Of a stretch of DNA of 64,000 nucleotides, positions 32,901 through 42,396 are shown piece by piece. Source of the DNA: Cafeteria roenbergensis (taxonomy: Eukaryota; Sar; Bigyra; Bicosoecida; Cafeteriaceae); NCBI GenBank assembly GCA_008330645.1, contig VLTN01000026.1, forward strand, positions 248,001 to 312,000. The letters are read 5' to 3'. Under the pieces are notes generated by a model. That model was not told where the DNA came from. It saw only the letters and a program-made list of their open reading frames with translations, and did no database searches. Numbering within the stretch: the first letter of the stretch is position 1; each line of letters begins with the position of its first letter. The translations under genes and the position numbers were made by a program.

Positions 32901-34937
32901 GGGTGGCCCCGTTGACGGTCTCTGCGTCCACAGCGGCAACGCAGACCTTGTAGGTGCGGTACATGATCGACGTGGCCGCGCCGGCGACGAGCGTGCTGCC
33001 CATCTGAGACGTTGACGCAGCTGTCACGTCAGTCGGCACAAGCTTGAAGATCTCAAGGTCCGCTGTGTCGAGGCCGCCTTCGATGATTGTCATGCCCAGG
33101 TCAGTTGCCGAAGCCGACAAGTCGCCAGAAGAGGAAGCCACGTCGAAGTCCTCGATCGTGATGACCAGATCAGAGTCCGAGCTCGTTTGCAGGCACGCGT
33201 CGGCAGCGGGGTGCTCGGAGATCTTGAGCGTCGTCGTGGCAGCGGAGAACGCCGATGCGTTGTTGGCTTCGCTCTCGACCATGATGCCCAAGGCGTCGTC
33301 GATGCTGGTGACATTGAAGGAGACGCTTGCTGTGCCCTCGAGAAAGCAACCAGCTGGGCCCGTGGCATCGCCAACGCAGCTGTCCGTGACGGTCACCGTG
33401 AGCCCGACGCCGCTCGTCGCATCGGGGTCGTCGGAGGTGTGAGTAAACGTGACGTTTCCGAGGCCGTACTCAAAGTCGGCAACGGACGCGCTTGCGGCGT
33501 CATCAGCCGGGGTCAGAGTGATCGTGCAGCCGTCGTCTGTGAGGGCAGAGGTCAGGCTGGCGGGGAAAGCGTCCGCCACGCCGAGCGTTTCCTTCCCGGT
33601 GGCGCAAGTGTCGATGGCAACGACCGCCTTGGTCATGTCGGTGTCGGCGTCAGTGATCGAGAATACAACGTCGGAGCCCAGAGCACGCGCGCCGCCGTTC
33701 TCAGAGTAGGCGAAGCTTCCAGTCGCGCCAACGACTGGCGCGCCGTTTGCAGTAATCGTCCACGTGCCTGTGACCGTTGCTGGCGCGTCCGCAAAGCTGT
33801 CCCACTCGTGGGTGCACGTGACGGACACCGACACAACTCCGGCACCCGTGAAGGTGCACGAAATCTCTGGGCTGGTACTTTGGGCAGCTGCGGGCGACAC
33901 GCCCGTGCAAGCGCCACCTTGCGACCCGGAGATACCATTAATCGTTGCCTCAACCGTCACATCGTCGTCCTCACCGGTGGATGTGCAAATACTGCTCAAG
34001 TCGTAGGTGAAGTCGCGGGTCCCAGACTCTGCAAAGACGCCGCCGATCGTCACGTCAAGGTTGTCCTTGGTGGCGGAGATGGACGACTGCAGGGCAATGA
34101 AAAAGGTGGTCCCGCCCTGGACACTATCACCGTCCGTCACGGTTAGCACAAACTCGAACAGGTCTGCGCTTCCTTCGGGTGTTGCACCAGATGCTGCTCC
34201 GGTCACGACGCAGCCGGCAGAATACGTGCCCTGGCACCCAGACACGTCGAACACAGAAGTTGCTACCACGCTGTTGTCAGCTCCATTGTTGACCGAGAGC
34301 TGCAGCGTCATGTCGGCCGCGTCTGTCACGCCATCATCGTCAACCAGAGATTCAATGACCCGCGCGACGACATCAAACGATAGGTCAGTGCCTTCGACAA
34401 CCTCAAAAGGCGAGGCAGCAGCTGCTGTCTTGGTGAGGTCTGGCCCGTTCGGGACCGCGGCCGCGGTCATGATCGAGCCTGCGGGCAAGGAGGCGAAACA
34501 TGCAGCGGGGCGAGCGTTGCGCAGGGCAAGGCTCGATGGCTGACGACGAGGGCTGAAGGCAAGCCCTCTGCGCGCCTCGGATTCGTTGACAAGAATCCAG
34601 CGAGGAGGGAGCCGACTCAGTGATCACCAGCCCCGCAGCCTTGGCTCGGGTGACGGGCAAGCCGCCTGCCCAACTGCCAACGGCCGGCCGAAAAGCACGG
34701 GACTTCCGCGCGAGCGCACGTCAACGCTGGGCACCACCTGCCTCGCCCTCGCTGAACGGCAGCCGGGCCATGGTATCCAGGGAAGCAGCGCAGAAGAGCG
34801 AGGCAGCTTTGACCTCGCCCCAGAGCGGCCTGGAGCGGCATGGGAGGGCACCAGCCCAAACGCGACGAAACCGGCACTGCGCGGCGCTATTGCAACGACT
34901 CACACGCCAGCACGAGGCCAGCCAGAAGGGCGCGCAT
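29968..34937 (-). CDS. Secreted cadherin-like/EGF repeat protein
   Basis: Exons complement(34904-34937) and complement(29968-34478), with a 425-nt intron joined in phase 1, give 1,514 aa. The 34-nt first exon encodes MRALLAGLVLA, which with the next exon's SIMTAAAVPNG makes a convincing signal peptide. The N-terminal 560 or so residues resemble tandem beta-sandwich repeats (for example FAYSENGG, VFSITDADTDM, VTVTDSC), cadherin-like by pattern. Three EGF-like modules lie at about 1055-1185 (CSGKGYCRAYAKCECFEGF and relatives). A Cys-poor domain follows, and a fourth EGF module (CSGRGACDRTSGTCECFEGF) ends a few residues before the stop. EGF modules of this type are frequent in stramenopile surface proteins. 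There is no C-terminal membrane segment, so it is probably secreted, as an adhesion or matrix protein. Many N-x-S/T sites fit this. Ligands are unknown. Confidence 0.85.
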
Positions 34938-35803
34938 GCTTGCGATCCAAGCGAGCCCGCGCACAAGAAGGCAGCGGGCAAGGGGCGGTGTGTCGGCCTC
35001 TCTTGCTTCAAGAGGGGTGCCGAGTGCTGGCAGCCGAGGCCGTGCGAGCCGCCGCGCTCAACGCCACCCGCCGCAGCTCTACTCGCGCGCCCGCAAGCAC
35101 TGCCAGCTGCGCGGCATGCAAGCTCCACCAGATCCAAGCCAGCACAAAGGCCACTGTCACGGTGGCGCTCGATCCATCTGCGCCCGGTCGCAGTGACGGA
35201 GCCAGCTTTGCGGGGAGCGGCGGTTCCGTCGCACGAGCGTGCACCAACCTCGGTCTGATTGTCAAGCAGCGAAGACCGTCCACGTCCGCAATCCCAAACG
35301 CCCCCACGCACACTGGATTCACTGTCGCCTTTGGCTGGGGGCAGAGTCGCGACAAGGCCTCCGTTTCTGGACAAAGCTGCGCGGGCCATTCGAGTGCTCG
35401 CCCCTGAGCGATCCGGCAAAATTGTGGCCCTCGCATGAACCGCACTTGCCGAAGTCTGGCACTCAAGTCCTGTCCGGCCCCGACCACCTCGTGCTCCACT
35501 CAAACCAAAGAGGCAAGCAAACAAAACAAAGGCCATGCGCGGGCCGTTCAAGGTTCCCTCGCCAATTGGAGGCGAGGGTCGCGGCTCTGCCAGCCTCAAG
35601 CAGACGCCGGCGAACGCGGAGGTCCCGGCCTCGCTTGCAGAGGGGCACGGAGTCGGCGGGCACACGTTGGGCACCAAGGGCCGTGTGGCCCTTACCTGGG
35701 CTGTCTGTCGCGAGGCACGTAGATACCAACCTCGGCCTGCTCAGCCGCGCGCTGCTCAGTGGCTCCCAGCCCTCGCTCGCTCCTCTCCCCCGCAGCCGAC
35801 GCC
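34938..35803. promoter_or_regulatory. Divergent intergenic region, probable two-way promoter
   Basis: This 866 bp lies between the start codons of the EGF protein (-) and GRASP (+). Short open frames on both strands have no family motif and are poorly protein-like. No specific promoter element was identified. Confidence 0.45.
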
Positions 35804-37635
35804 ATGGGCATCGCGGAGTCGGTCCTTGGAGGGGAGGAGGCCGACTTTGATGCCGAGTTCGGCGAGGAAGGCGCTTGGCTTGGGGAGGACGGGGAGGGGT
35901 CTCAGGCGCAGTCGACGCCGCGCACAGTTGTGGACGCAGACGCCGAGGCCCGCCAGTTGCCAGACCGCGGCCTGCGCGTGATGAGCGTTGAGTTTGGGTC
36001 TCCCGCCGCGACGGGCCGCGTGGTCGCCTTCGGTTCGGAACGGGCAGCCGCGCTGGCGGGCCCGCATCACCGTGGCCTGATCACGTTCACGGACATTATT
36101 TTGTCTGCAAATGGCGTCGAGTGTGTGAGGGCTCGCCGAGCTGCTTCACTGCCCGTGCGCCGTGCTGGACAGCTCCCGCGGCGCCTTGCGTGTTGCCGGC
36201 TCTTCCTTGCGCTTCGTCGCCGGGCGCCCGCCTTGCTGCAGCTGCGGCGGCCTTTGACAACTGTCGCGCCCCCTCTGCCCTGCGTACCGCTCCTTTTGCA
36301 TTCCGATGTGCGCAGGGCGACGACGGCGAGGAATTCCTTCGCATCGTCCGCGCCGTCGTAGCCGAGACCGGGTCCCAGCAGAGCGTCGCCTCGCAGGCCG
36401 CCCAGCGCCCAGGCGGCAGCCTCGACCTTGAAGTCTTGGAGTCTCTTACCAACACGCTTCGAAGTGAGGACGGTAGTTCGTGCTGCGCCACATGCGCTTC
36501 CCCATGGGCTGCGCTCCTTTTCCACCATCTCGCGTCAGCAAGGCTTTGGTAGAGAGATTTGCCCAAGGGCGAAAGTTGGTCGCGCCGGCTCGCTTGGTCA
36601 ATGCGCCCGTTGCTGCCGCCCTGCACCGCTGACCGCGCAGTCGTGCGTCTCCGTCCTGGCCCGTGGGAGGGTCACGGACTCTTGGGTATCACTGCGGAGC
36701 CAGCCTTTGTGTCCGACACGGATGTGGACGAGGACCCAGACCTCGCGGCCTTGGACGAGGCAGCGACGTCCGGGGGCTACGCCCTCCCTGTTGCCTCCAG
36801 GGCGCGGCTGGACGTGCTGCGCGTGGACGGAGTGCTGCCCCACGGGCCCGCAGCCCTCGCCCGCATGAGCCCTGCTGGTGACGTGATCCTGGGGGCGGAC
36901 GGCGCCGTATTTTCTGGCGTGGAGGGCTTCGGCGACCACCTGCACGCTGCCCGCGGCACCGTCACAACGCTGCACGTGTTCAATGAGCGGCGCTGCACGG
37001 TGCGTGACGTGCCCCTCTTCGTGACCACGCGCCGCTGGGGCGTCGACGGCGAGCACGAGGGCATCGGCCTGGTTCTCTCCAGCGGTTTCGTGGGCCGACT
37101 GGCCGAGCCGTCCTCCTTGCCTCGAGTGGAGTGGGCAGTTCTGCCCCAGCGCGCGGTTCGCCGAGGCCCTGGAGCGCCTCAAACCGAGACGAAGCCGCGC
37201 CGGCACGGGCCGACGGAGACGCTTGTTCGGGGCATGGCCGCCACTGCGCCCTCCTCTGGACCACAGACCCGCCTGGCCGGGGCAGACCAGTGGGGCGATG
37301 ACTGGCAAGAGGAGGACGGGTCGCCAGGCGTCACGCGAACGCTGTGGTCGAGCACATCCCCGGCCGAAGCGGCAGTGACAGCCCGTGACGAGCCGTCGCG
37401 GCAGAGCGATGGCGACACGCCGCAAAAGACTGACGCCAGCGCTGGAGGCCCTATAAGGGCTGTTGAGGCTGGGGAGCCCTCCCAGGAAGCCGACGCCGAG
37501 CTCCTGTCCGGGTCAGCGACGGACCTGTGGCACTCTCTTGACACAGTTGAAGCCCGAGAGGCCTCGCTTGCAAACGCGCACGGCGAGGGACAATGGCGCA
37601 GTGGTGACGCGCCATTCGCAGAGCCCGAGGTGTGA
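35804..37635 (+). CDS. GRASP55/65-type Golgi reassembly stacking protein
   Basis: Exons 35804-36124, 36316-36463 and 36641-37635 give 487 aa. GRASPs tether Golgi cisternae and act in unconventional secretion. The start MGIAES gives a Gly2 N-myristoylation site, as in animal GRASPs. Two PDZ-like halves are visible. The first runs through LRVMSVEFGSPAA, DIILSANGVEC and, across the first splice, EEFLRIVRAVV. The second runs through VRLRPGPWEGHGLLGI, LPHGPAALARMSPAGDVILG and WGVDGEHEGIGLVL. The paired W-G-x-G-x-LG signatures are characteristic of the family. The C-terminal 170 or so residues are Ser/Pro/Glu-rich, matching the phosphoregulated tail of the family. Both introns follow the local GTGAG/GCAG rule and their phases match. 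The start is chosen for the myristoylation motif and a strong initiation context (GCCATGG). Confidence 0.85.
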
Positions 37636-37952
37636 GCTTGGTCAGAGGTCGCCGAGGAGCAGGCGTCGCTCCTCGGGCCGGTTAGAGCTCTTGCCGGGAG
37701 CACGAACGCCGGAGCGCGGGCCTTTGATGGCCTGCGAGTTGGCTTGAGCTGTCTCCAGGTTTGCCTGGCCCAGTTCTGTCGAGTGGGCCCTGCTGGGTTC
37801 TCGAGACGTTGGTGCTGCTGACGACGCACTGATCAACAACGCACGCTTGTGTGTGGCCTCCGGCGCCTGTGGCTGCCTGCCCCGGCAGCCGCGATTGTTC
37901 TGCGTTCCATTGCGACCTACTCACGCAATGCACCGAGCGGCGCTGCAAAGTG
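37636..37952. other. Convergent intergenic region
   Basis: This 317-bp stretch lies between the 3' ends of GRASP (+) and the unrecognised protein (-). Nothing was recognised in it. Confidence 0.4.
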
Positions 37953-40217
37953 TCACGCTTTGGGGCGAAGGCTGCTGCTCCCAACATACGACCCGAACGC
38001 AATCGCCGCTCGCCTCTCGAAGCGCTGCGAGCGCGACCCAGCGTCCTTGCGTTTTGCAGCGGGCAACCCGTGGAGCATGATTGGGACGCTCGGGTCACCC
38101 CCATGCGTCTTTTGCCGAACCATGGCGTCTTTTGACCGTCGCAAGCTTGCCAGATTCCACCCTGCTTTCGCTTCTCGTTCCCACTTTGCGTCGATGGCAT
38201 CGTCCACTTGCTGCCGCAGCCGCGTCGCGTTCCGCTGACAAAACGCGCGAAAGAGGAACGGTGCATCCATTGTCTCCAACTGCGACGCAAGTGCCGCAGC
38301 CTCGTCGCCTCTGGACAGGACGGGGCCGTCGGGCGTCGCGCTCGGGCCGGCGGCTGCTGGCGCCGTTGCAGCAGTCCGAGAGCCGTCGTCGGCTTTCCAC
38401 TTGGATACAGGCACTGCCCAGTTCCCGAAGCGCACTCGCGTTGGCGGCCGTGCCCTTTCTTCCACGGGGCCCAGCCTGATGGGCCGTTCCGTCCGTCGCG
38501 CTCGAAGGGACTTTTCCCGCAGAGACGCGGTTGACAGCTTGAAGGCTTCGCCCAGCCAACGGTCGCGAGTATCCGGGGGCAAGTCCATGACACGCAACGT
38601 GTTGAGGCCCGCGTCGGCGGCAAACTGCGTCGAGGGGAGCAAGAACCTACCGGCAGGCATGTCGTCCGCCTTGAGCGGCTGAACGATCGCGCCGAGGCGG
38701 TCGGCCACTCCGCCTGGCCGCCGGGTCGACACGTCCTTGACGGGCGCATCCGCGCTTCCGCCCGACCGTGAAGGTGCACTTCGAGGGGCCACCACCCCGT
38801 GCCGCTCCGGCGCGCAAGGTGGCAGCATCAGCTCGAGCCTGCTGCCCTCCATGGCTTGCCACTCTACCCGCAGCTCGTGCTGGCGCTCTCCCGCTTGGTC
38901 GCCAGACTGCGGCGCAGCAGCGACGCCGTTGCGGCGCAACACTTCGATCGCAGAGTTGGAGTCTTGGCCGCTCTTGGCATCGATCGCGCTCATGATCTGC
39001 TTTCGCTCCTTTTTGCTTGAGCTCAGCTGCGCGTTGAGCCCCATTGACTGCAAAAAGGACCGAGGGCGAAAGGACAGCTTGCGAGCTGCCTTGTCGGGGG
39101 CCCCAGTCTCGTCCCCATCAGGGCTGGCATATCGCACAAGCGAGTCCGCCATGGAGTGCTTTCGCGTCAACGGTGGCCCGGCGGAACCCACCAGCGACGA
39201 ATGCACTGCATTCTGCGACTGTGGTCGCATCGCGCTCAGGGCCGACGTCATCGACTGGACGCGCGAAGCCATGACGCGCATGCTGGCAGATCGACTCAGC
39301 ATTCCAAGCGATCCCTCCTTCCCGCTGGCGTGCGACTCCGTCTTCGGCCGGCCCAGGCTCATGAAGCCTGCGGAGCTAGTTCGGCGCAGCCTTGAATCGG
39401 CGGACTCTGTGCCTGATGGGGGCAGACGACCAGCGTGGGCCTTGGGCGCAGCAGGAAAGGAAAACGTTGGCGGCTCCAGCTTTGCGTCAGTTCCAGTCGC
39501 CGCGCCTTCGAACGGCCGAATCGCCACAGCCACGCCACTGCTGTGTGCCCCGCTCGAAGGAAAAGTGGCCCTTTCGACGACCCGTCGCGCGTGGGAACCT
39601 CTAGCAAACGCATTGTCCTCCTGCATTTCCTCCAGCGGTCCAAGCGATTGAAGGGAGCCCACCGATTCGCTGCCGTCGCCGCTGTCGGCGTCAGAATCAC
39701 CCGACGCAGTATCAGGCTCCACCCCTTTGCTTGGAGGGTGCCTCAGACGGCGCTGGAATTGCGATGTTGCCGCTCCCGCGCCAAGCCTGTCCATGTCGGC
39801 CAGAATCCGCTCTGCCTCAGCCTCCAGGCGGCCCGCTGCTCGCCTTTCCAGCTCCTCAAGCCGAGCGTAAAGCACTTGACTCCGAAAGAGCCGTGCTCGC
39901 CGCCCTACCCTGCGCTTTACCGAGTCGAGAGGCGGAGCTGTGGTGCCTGCTGGCGCCGTCCGCAGCTGTGATTCATGAAACCGCCATTTTTGCGTGGGCG
40001 ACTTGCTCCCAGGGATTTCCCTCGAGGTCCTGGCGTTCTGGTCGCCGCCTCTCATGCACCCCGAAAAGGAAAGGGCCCGTGTGGGCGCCTCGCGCAGTGG
40101 AGCGTCGCTGGCCGTGGCTGTTGCGGCTGGCTCTGCCGCGCGCCGATGCTGGCTCCTGTGGAACGTCGCGCGCGCAGCCGAGAGGCCAAATCTCAGCCCA
40201 TGCTCTGAAGACGGCAT
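37953..40217 (-). CDS. Hypothetical basic, Ser/Arg-rich protein
   Basis: I do not recognise this 754-aa protein. The frame is open further, to 40337, but it enters the stop region of CWC25 there and begins with GTG. The first ATG in frame (40217, favourable context) was chosen. Segments that look like real folded or helical protein are YARLEELERRAAGRLEAEAE (probable coiled coil) and AFCQRNATRLRQQVDDAIDA followed by basic residues near the C-terminus. In between lie Ser/Arg-rich stretches with repeated SMR/SRxxSM-like pieces that resemble kinase target sites. There is no signal peptide or membrane segment. It sits head to tail with CWC25, 116 bp from its stop codon. A role cannot be assigned; a cytoskeletal or nuclear protein would be compatible with its composition. 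Confidence 0.6.
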   Translation of the reverse strand: MPSSEHGLRFGLSAARATFHRSQHRRAAEPAATATASDAPLREAPTRALSFSGCMRGGDQNARTSREIPGSKSPTQKWRFHESQLRTAPAGTTAPPLDSVKRRVGRRARLFRSQVLYARLEELERRAAGRLEAEAERILADMDRLGAGAATSQFQRRLRHPPSKGVEPDTASGDSDADSGDGSESVGSLQSLGPLEEMQEDNAFARGSHARRVVERATFPSSGAHSSGVAVAIRPFEGAATGTDAKLEPPTFSFPAAPKAHAGRLPPSGTESADSRLRRTSSAGFMSLGRPKTESHASGKEGSLGMLSRSASMRVMASRVQSMTSALSAMRPQSQNAVHSSLVGSAGPPLTRKHSMADSLVRYASPDGDETGAPDKAARKLSFRPRSFLQSMGLNAQLSSSKKERKQIMSAIDAKSGQDSNSAIEVLRRNGVAAAPQSGDQAGERQHELRVEWQAMEGSRLELMLPPCAPERHGVVAPRSAPSRSGGSADAPVKDVSTRRPGGVADRLGAIVQPLKADDMPAGRFLLPSTQFAADAGLNTLRVMDLPPDTRDRWLGEAFKLSTASLREKSLRARRTERPIRLGPVEERARPPTRVRFGNWAVPVSKWKADDGSRTAATAPAAAGPSATPDGPVLSRGDEAAALASQLETMDAPFLFRAFCQRNATRLRQQVDDAIDAKWEREAKAGWNLASLRRSKDAMVRQKTHGGDPSVPIMLHGLPAAKRKDAGSRSQRFERRAAIAFGSYVGSSSLRPKA

Positions 40218-40333
40218 CGCCGTCGAAGTTCGCTGCGTGGGATTGATCGCGGCCGGCGCAACTCGCGTGACTGGCAGCTTTCGTTCACGCCTGGCAGTTC
40301 GCGGGGCAGTGCTGCGACTCGGCTCTCCCTCAG

Positions 40334-42121
40334 TCACTCGGTCACTGGGTCGTCGGTGCTGCCGTTGGGCGCAAGCGCCCTCGCCACGAGCGCCGCGCCT
40401 CCTGCGGCACCAGCGCGCTCGAGAGCAAGCCGCTCTGCCTCATCGGTTGCAGCAGCGCCCCGCCGAGTCGCCATCGCTCGCTCTCGCTGTGCCCTCGCCA
40501 GCCTGTCGCCGTCCGCTGCCATGCGCGCAAGCGCCTCCTGACGCTCAGCCTCCGTCATCGCTCGTGGAAGGGTGCGCGCCTCCACGCGGCCCGGCGCTTG
40601 CGCGCCCGAGGACACCGCCGCACCCGTTGCCGCTCCACCAGCCCCCTCGGGGCGCTGTGCTGGAGCTGCCCTCTGGCCGAGAATCAGCTCTGCCGTCTTG
40701 CCATCCCTCCCGCCAGCCTCGCGCATCTTGGAAAGGGTGCTGGTCCTTGAGGCCACCATGGCTGCGGATGGACCAACGGCGGCCGCTGGGCCAGAGGGAG
40801 CAGCAGCCTTGCTGGCGGGCAGCCGGAGGCCGTAGCCTGCGCGTCGCTCCCTCGCTCGCCGCTCCGCCAGCTGCACTTGCGGCTCGCGCTCCGCCGTGCT
40901 CGCAAGGGCCGGCGCGGGGCCCTCTGCCGGCCGGCCTTCGGGCGCGTCGCTTCGAGCGAACGCCTGGGACTCGGCGCCGGCTGCAGCAGGGGCAGTCGGC
41001 GCGGCGGCCGCGGCCGGGGCGTCCGGGCCGCTGGCGGGCAAGCCGCCCGCACGGCCGCGTGGCAATGCTAGCGAGGCTGTTGCCGCGCCCGCTCCCGCTG
41101 CATCAGCCGGGGGCTCGTCCGCGTCGTCACGACCGTCGGCGGAACGGCGCGAGCGCGAGCGGCGATGGCGGCGGTGGCGGTGGTGGCTTCCCTCGGCGTG
41201 GTCAGCGTCGTCGTCATCGCCAGCGTGGCGGCGGCGGTGGCGGCGGCGGTGGTGGCTTCCTTCGGCATGGACGTCGTCGTCGTCGTCGCCAGCGTGGCGA
41301 TGGCGGCGGCGGTGGTGGTGGCGGTGGTGGCTTCCCTTGGCGTGGTCGTCGTCGTGGTCGTCGTCGTGGTCGTCGTCACGGTGGCGCTTGCGACGGCGGC
41401 GGTGTTGGTGTTGGTCCTCAATGTCGCCCCCCTCGTGCGATGAAGCAAGAAGGGCAGTCGACTCGCGCGCGGGTCTGGCGTCGCCCCACCTCGACCCGAG
41501 AGGCTTGGAAGGCTGCGCGGACGACGGCAAAGCCGACGAAGGCGGTGCAGGCACATGCCCTGGCGCCGCGTGCGCCTGGCCCTGCTCCTTTGCCCGCGCC
41601 CGGAGGCGCTCGTTGAGGAGTCGCTCCCGCAGCCGCGCCATCGCGACGGGGTCAGCCATGCTCTCGGCAGCGCGCCGCCCCTCGGACGCCATCACGGCGA
41701 ACATGGGGTCTTCCACACGCACCGTGAACTGCTTTCGTGCGGGCAGCAGCGCCGGCTTTGCGTGGCCTTGGGCGGCCTCGGCCGGACCCGCGGAGTCCGC
41801 AGCAGCGCCGTCGGCCGCTGGAGCCGGGGCGGGCTCGTCCTCAACTCGCGCCCGCCCCAGCAAGTAATCGTCGGCAGACGGCGCGGAGGTTGCCACGCCC
41901 TCGTACATCCAATCCAAGCGCTCTCGCTTGGGCGGGCGGCCTGCGTTGCTGGCGTGCTCCCGTTCCAAAGCCTCCTGCTCCCGCTCCGTCTCCATGGCGC
42001 GCTGCAGCTCCACGAGCTTGCGGTTCTCCTCGATGACCTTGCGCTCGGCATCGTACACCCGCTGGACGTTTTGGGGCTTTTTGGGGTCGAAGGCCTTCTT
42101 GCTCAGGAACGAAAGCGCCAT
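40334..42121 (-). CDS. CWC25: CWC25-like pre-mRNA splicing factor
   Basis: This single-exon gene encodes 595 aa. CWC25 joins the catalytically activated spliceosome and is required for the first transesterification after Prp2 action. The N-terminal Cir_N/CWC25 signature is clear: KKAFDPKKPQNVQRVYDAER, a charged coiled coil, then ERLDWMYEG (about residues 67-75) and DDYLLGR. The start has an excellent context (ACCATGG) and aligns with the family start. Downstream is a His/Arg/Asp repeat region (about 240-325) with three GSHH units, then an Ala/Arg-rich tail with a conserved-looking end (LPRAMTEAERQEALARMAAD). The repeat is read from the imperfect GGTGG/CGTCGT-rich DNA at 41125-41395. The basic/acidic repeats resemble the RS/RD-type tails of other splicing proteins. 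It is followed closely by the unrecognised gene on the same strand. Confidence 0.85.
   Translation of the reverse strand: MALSFLSKKAFDPKKPQNVQRVYDAERKVIEENRKLVELQRAMETEREQEALEREHASNAGRPPKRERLDWMYEGVATSAPSADDYLLGRARVEDEPAPAPAADGAAADSAGPAEAAQGHAKPALLPARKQFTVRVEDPMFAVMASEGRRAAESMADPVAMARLRERLLNERLRARAKEQGQAHAAPGHVPAPPSSALPSSAQPSKPLGSRWGDARPARESTALLASSHEGGDIEDQHQHRRRRKRHRDDDHDDDHDDDHAKGSHHRHHHRRRHRHAGDDDDDVHAEGSHHRRRHRRRHAGDDDDADHAEGSHHRHRRHRRSRSRRSADGRDDADEPPADAAGAGAATASLALPRGRAGGLPASGPDAPAAAAAPTAPAAAGAESQAFARSDAPEGRPAEGPAPALASTAEREPQVQLAERRARERRAGYGLRLPASKAAAPSGPAAAVGPSAAMVASRTSTLSKMREAGGRDGKTAELILGQRAAPAQRPEGAGGAATGAAVSSGAQAPGRVEARTLPRAMTEAERQEALARMAADGDRLARAQRERAMATRRGAAATDEAERLALERAGAAGGAALVARALAPNGSTDDPVTE
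41125..41395 (-). repeat. His/Arg/Asp-coding tandem repeat in CWC25
   Basis: Three imperfect units of about 23-28 codons each begin A(K/E)GSHH, followed by His/Arg-rich and then (in two of them) AGDDDD segments. They lie back to back inside the CWC25 frame. Spacing and composition suggest in-frame unit duplication. Confidence 0.8.
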
Positions 42122-42396
42122 GGTGCCGCTGCGCGAAGCGGAGACCGCGAGCCTCGGGCGCCAGGACCAATCGCGGGCGGGTCGGGTTCGACAGGCGCGC
42201 GCACGCGAGCGTCAGATGGAGCAAGCGCCCGCGTTCTCTGGAGGCTCGAGTGCTGGGCAGGGTATTTCTCGCTGTCATTTGGTTCGCTTGTGCAGAGCAA
42301 ACCTGCCGGAACGGCGGCTGCACAAAAAAGCGCAAGCGACGCTCCAGCCCGCGCGCATACGGCGGCGAGAAATACCAACATCGTTCGCGACTTCAC
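42122..42396. promoter_or_regulatory. CWC25 promoter region
   Basis: This 275 bp lies between the CWC25 start and the FANCM stop, both on the minus strand. It contains the FANCM 3' UTR and presumably the CWC25 promoter; no motif is identified. Confidence 0.4.

Noticed and set aside
34721-35677. Minus-strand frame starting MAFVLFACLFGLSG as a signal peptide for the EGF protein
   Set aside because: It would need an intron of about 1 kb with a poor donor. The exon at 34904-34937 gives a better signal peptide with a GTGAGT donor and matching phase.
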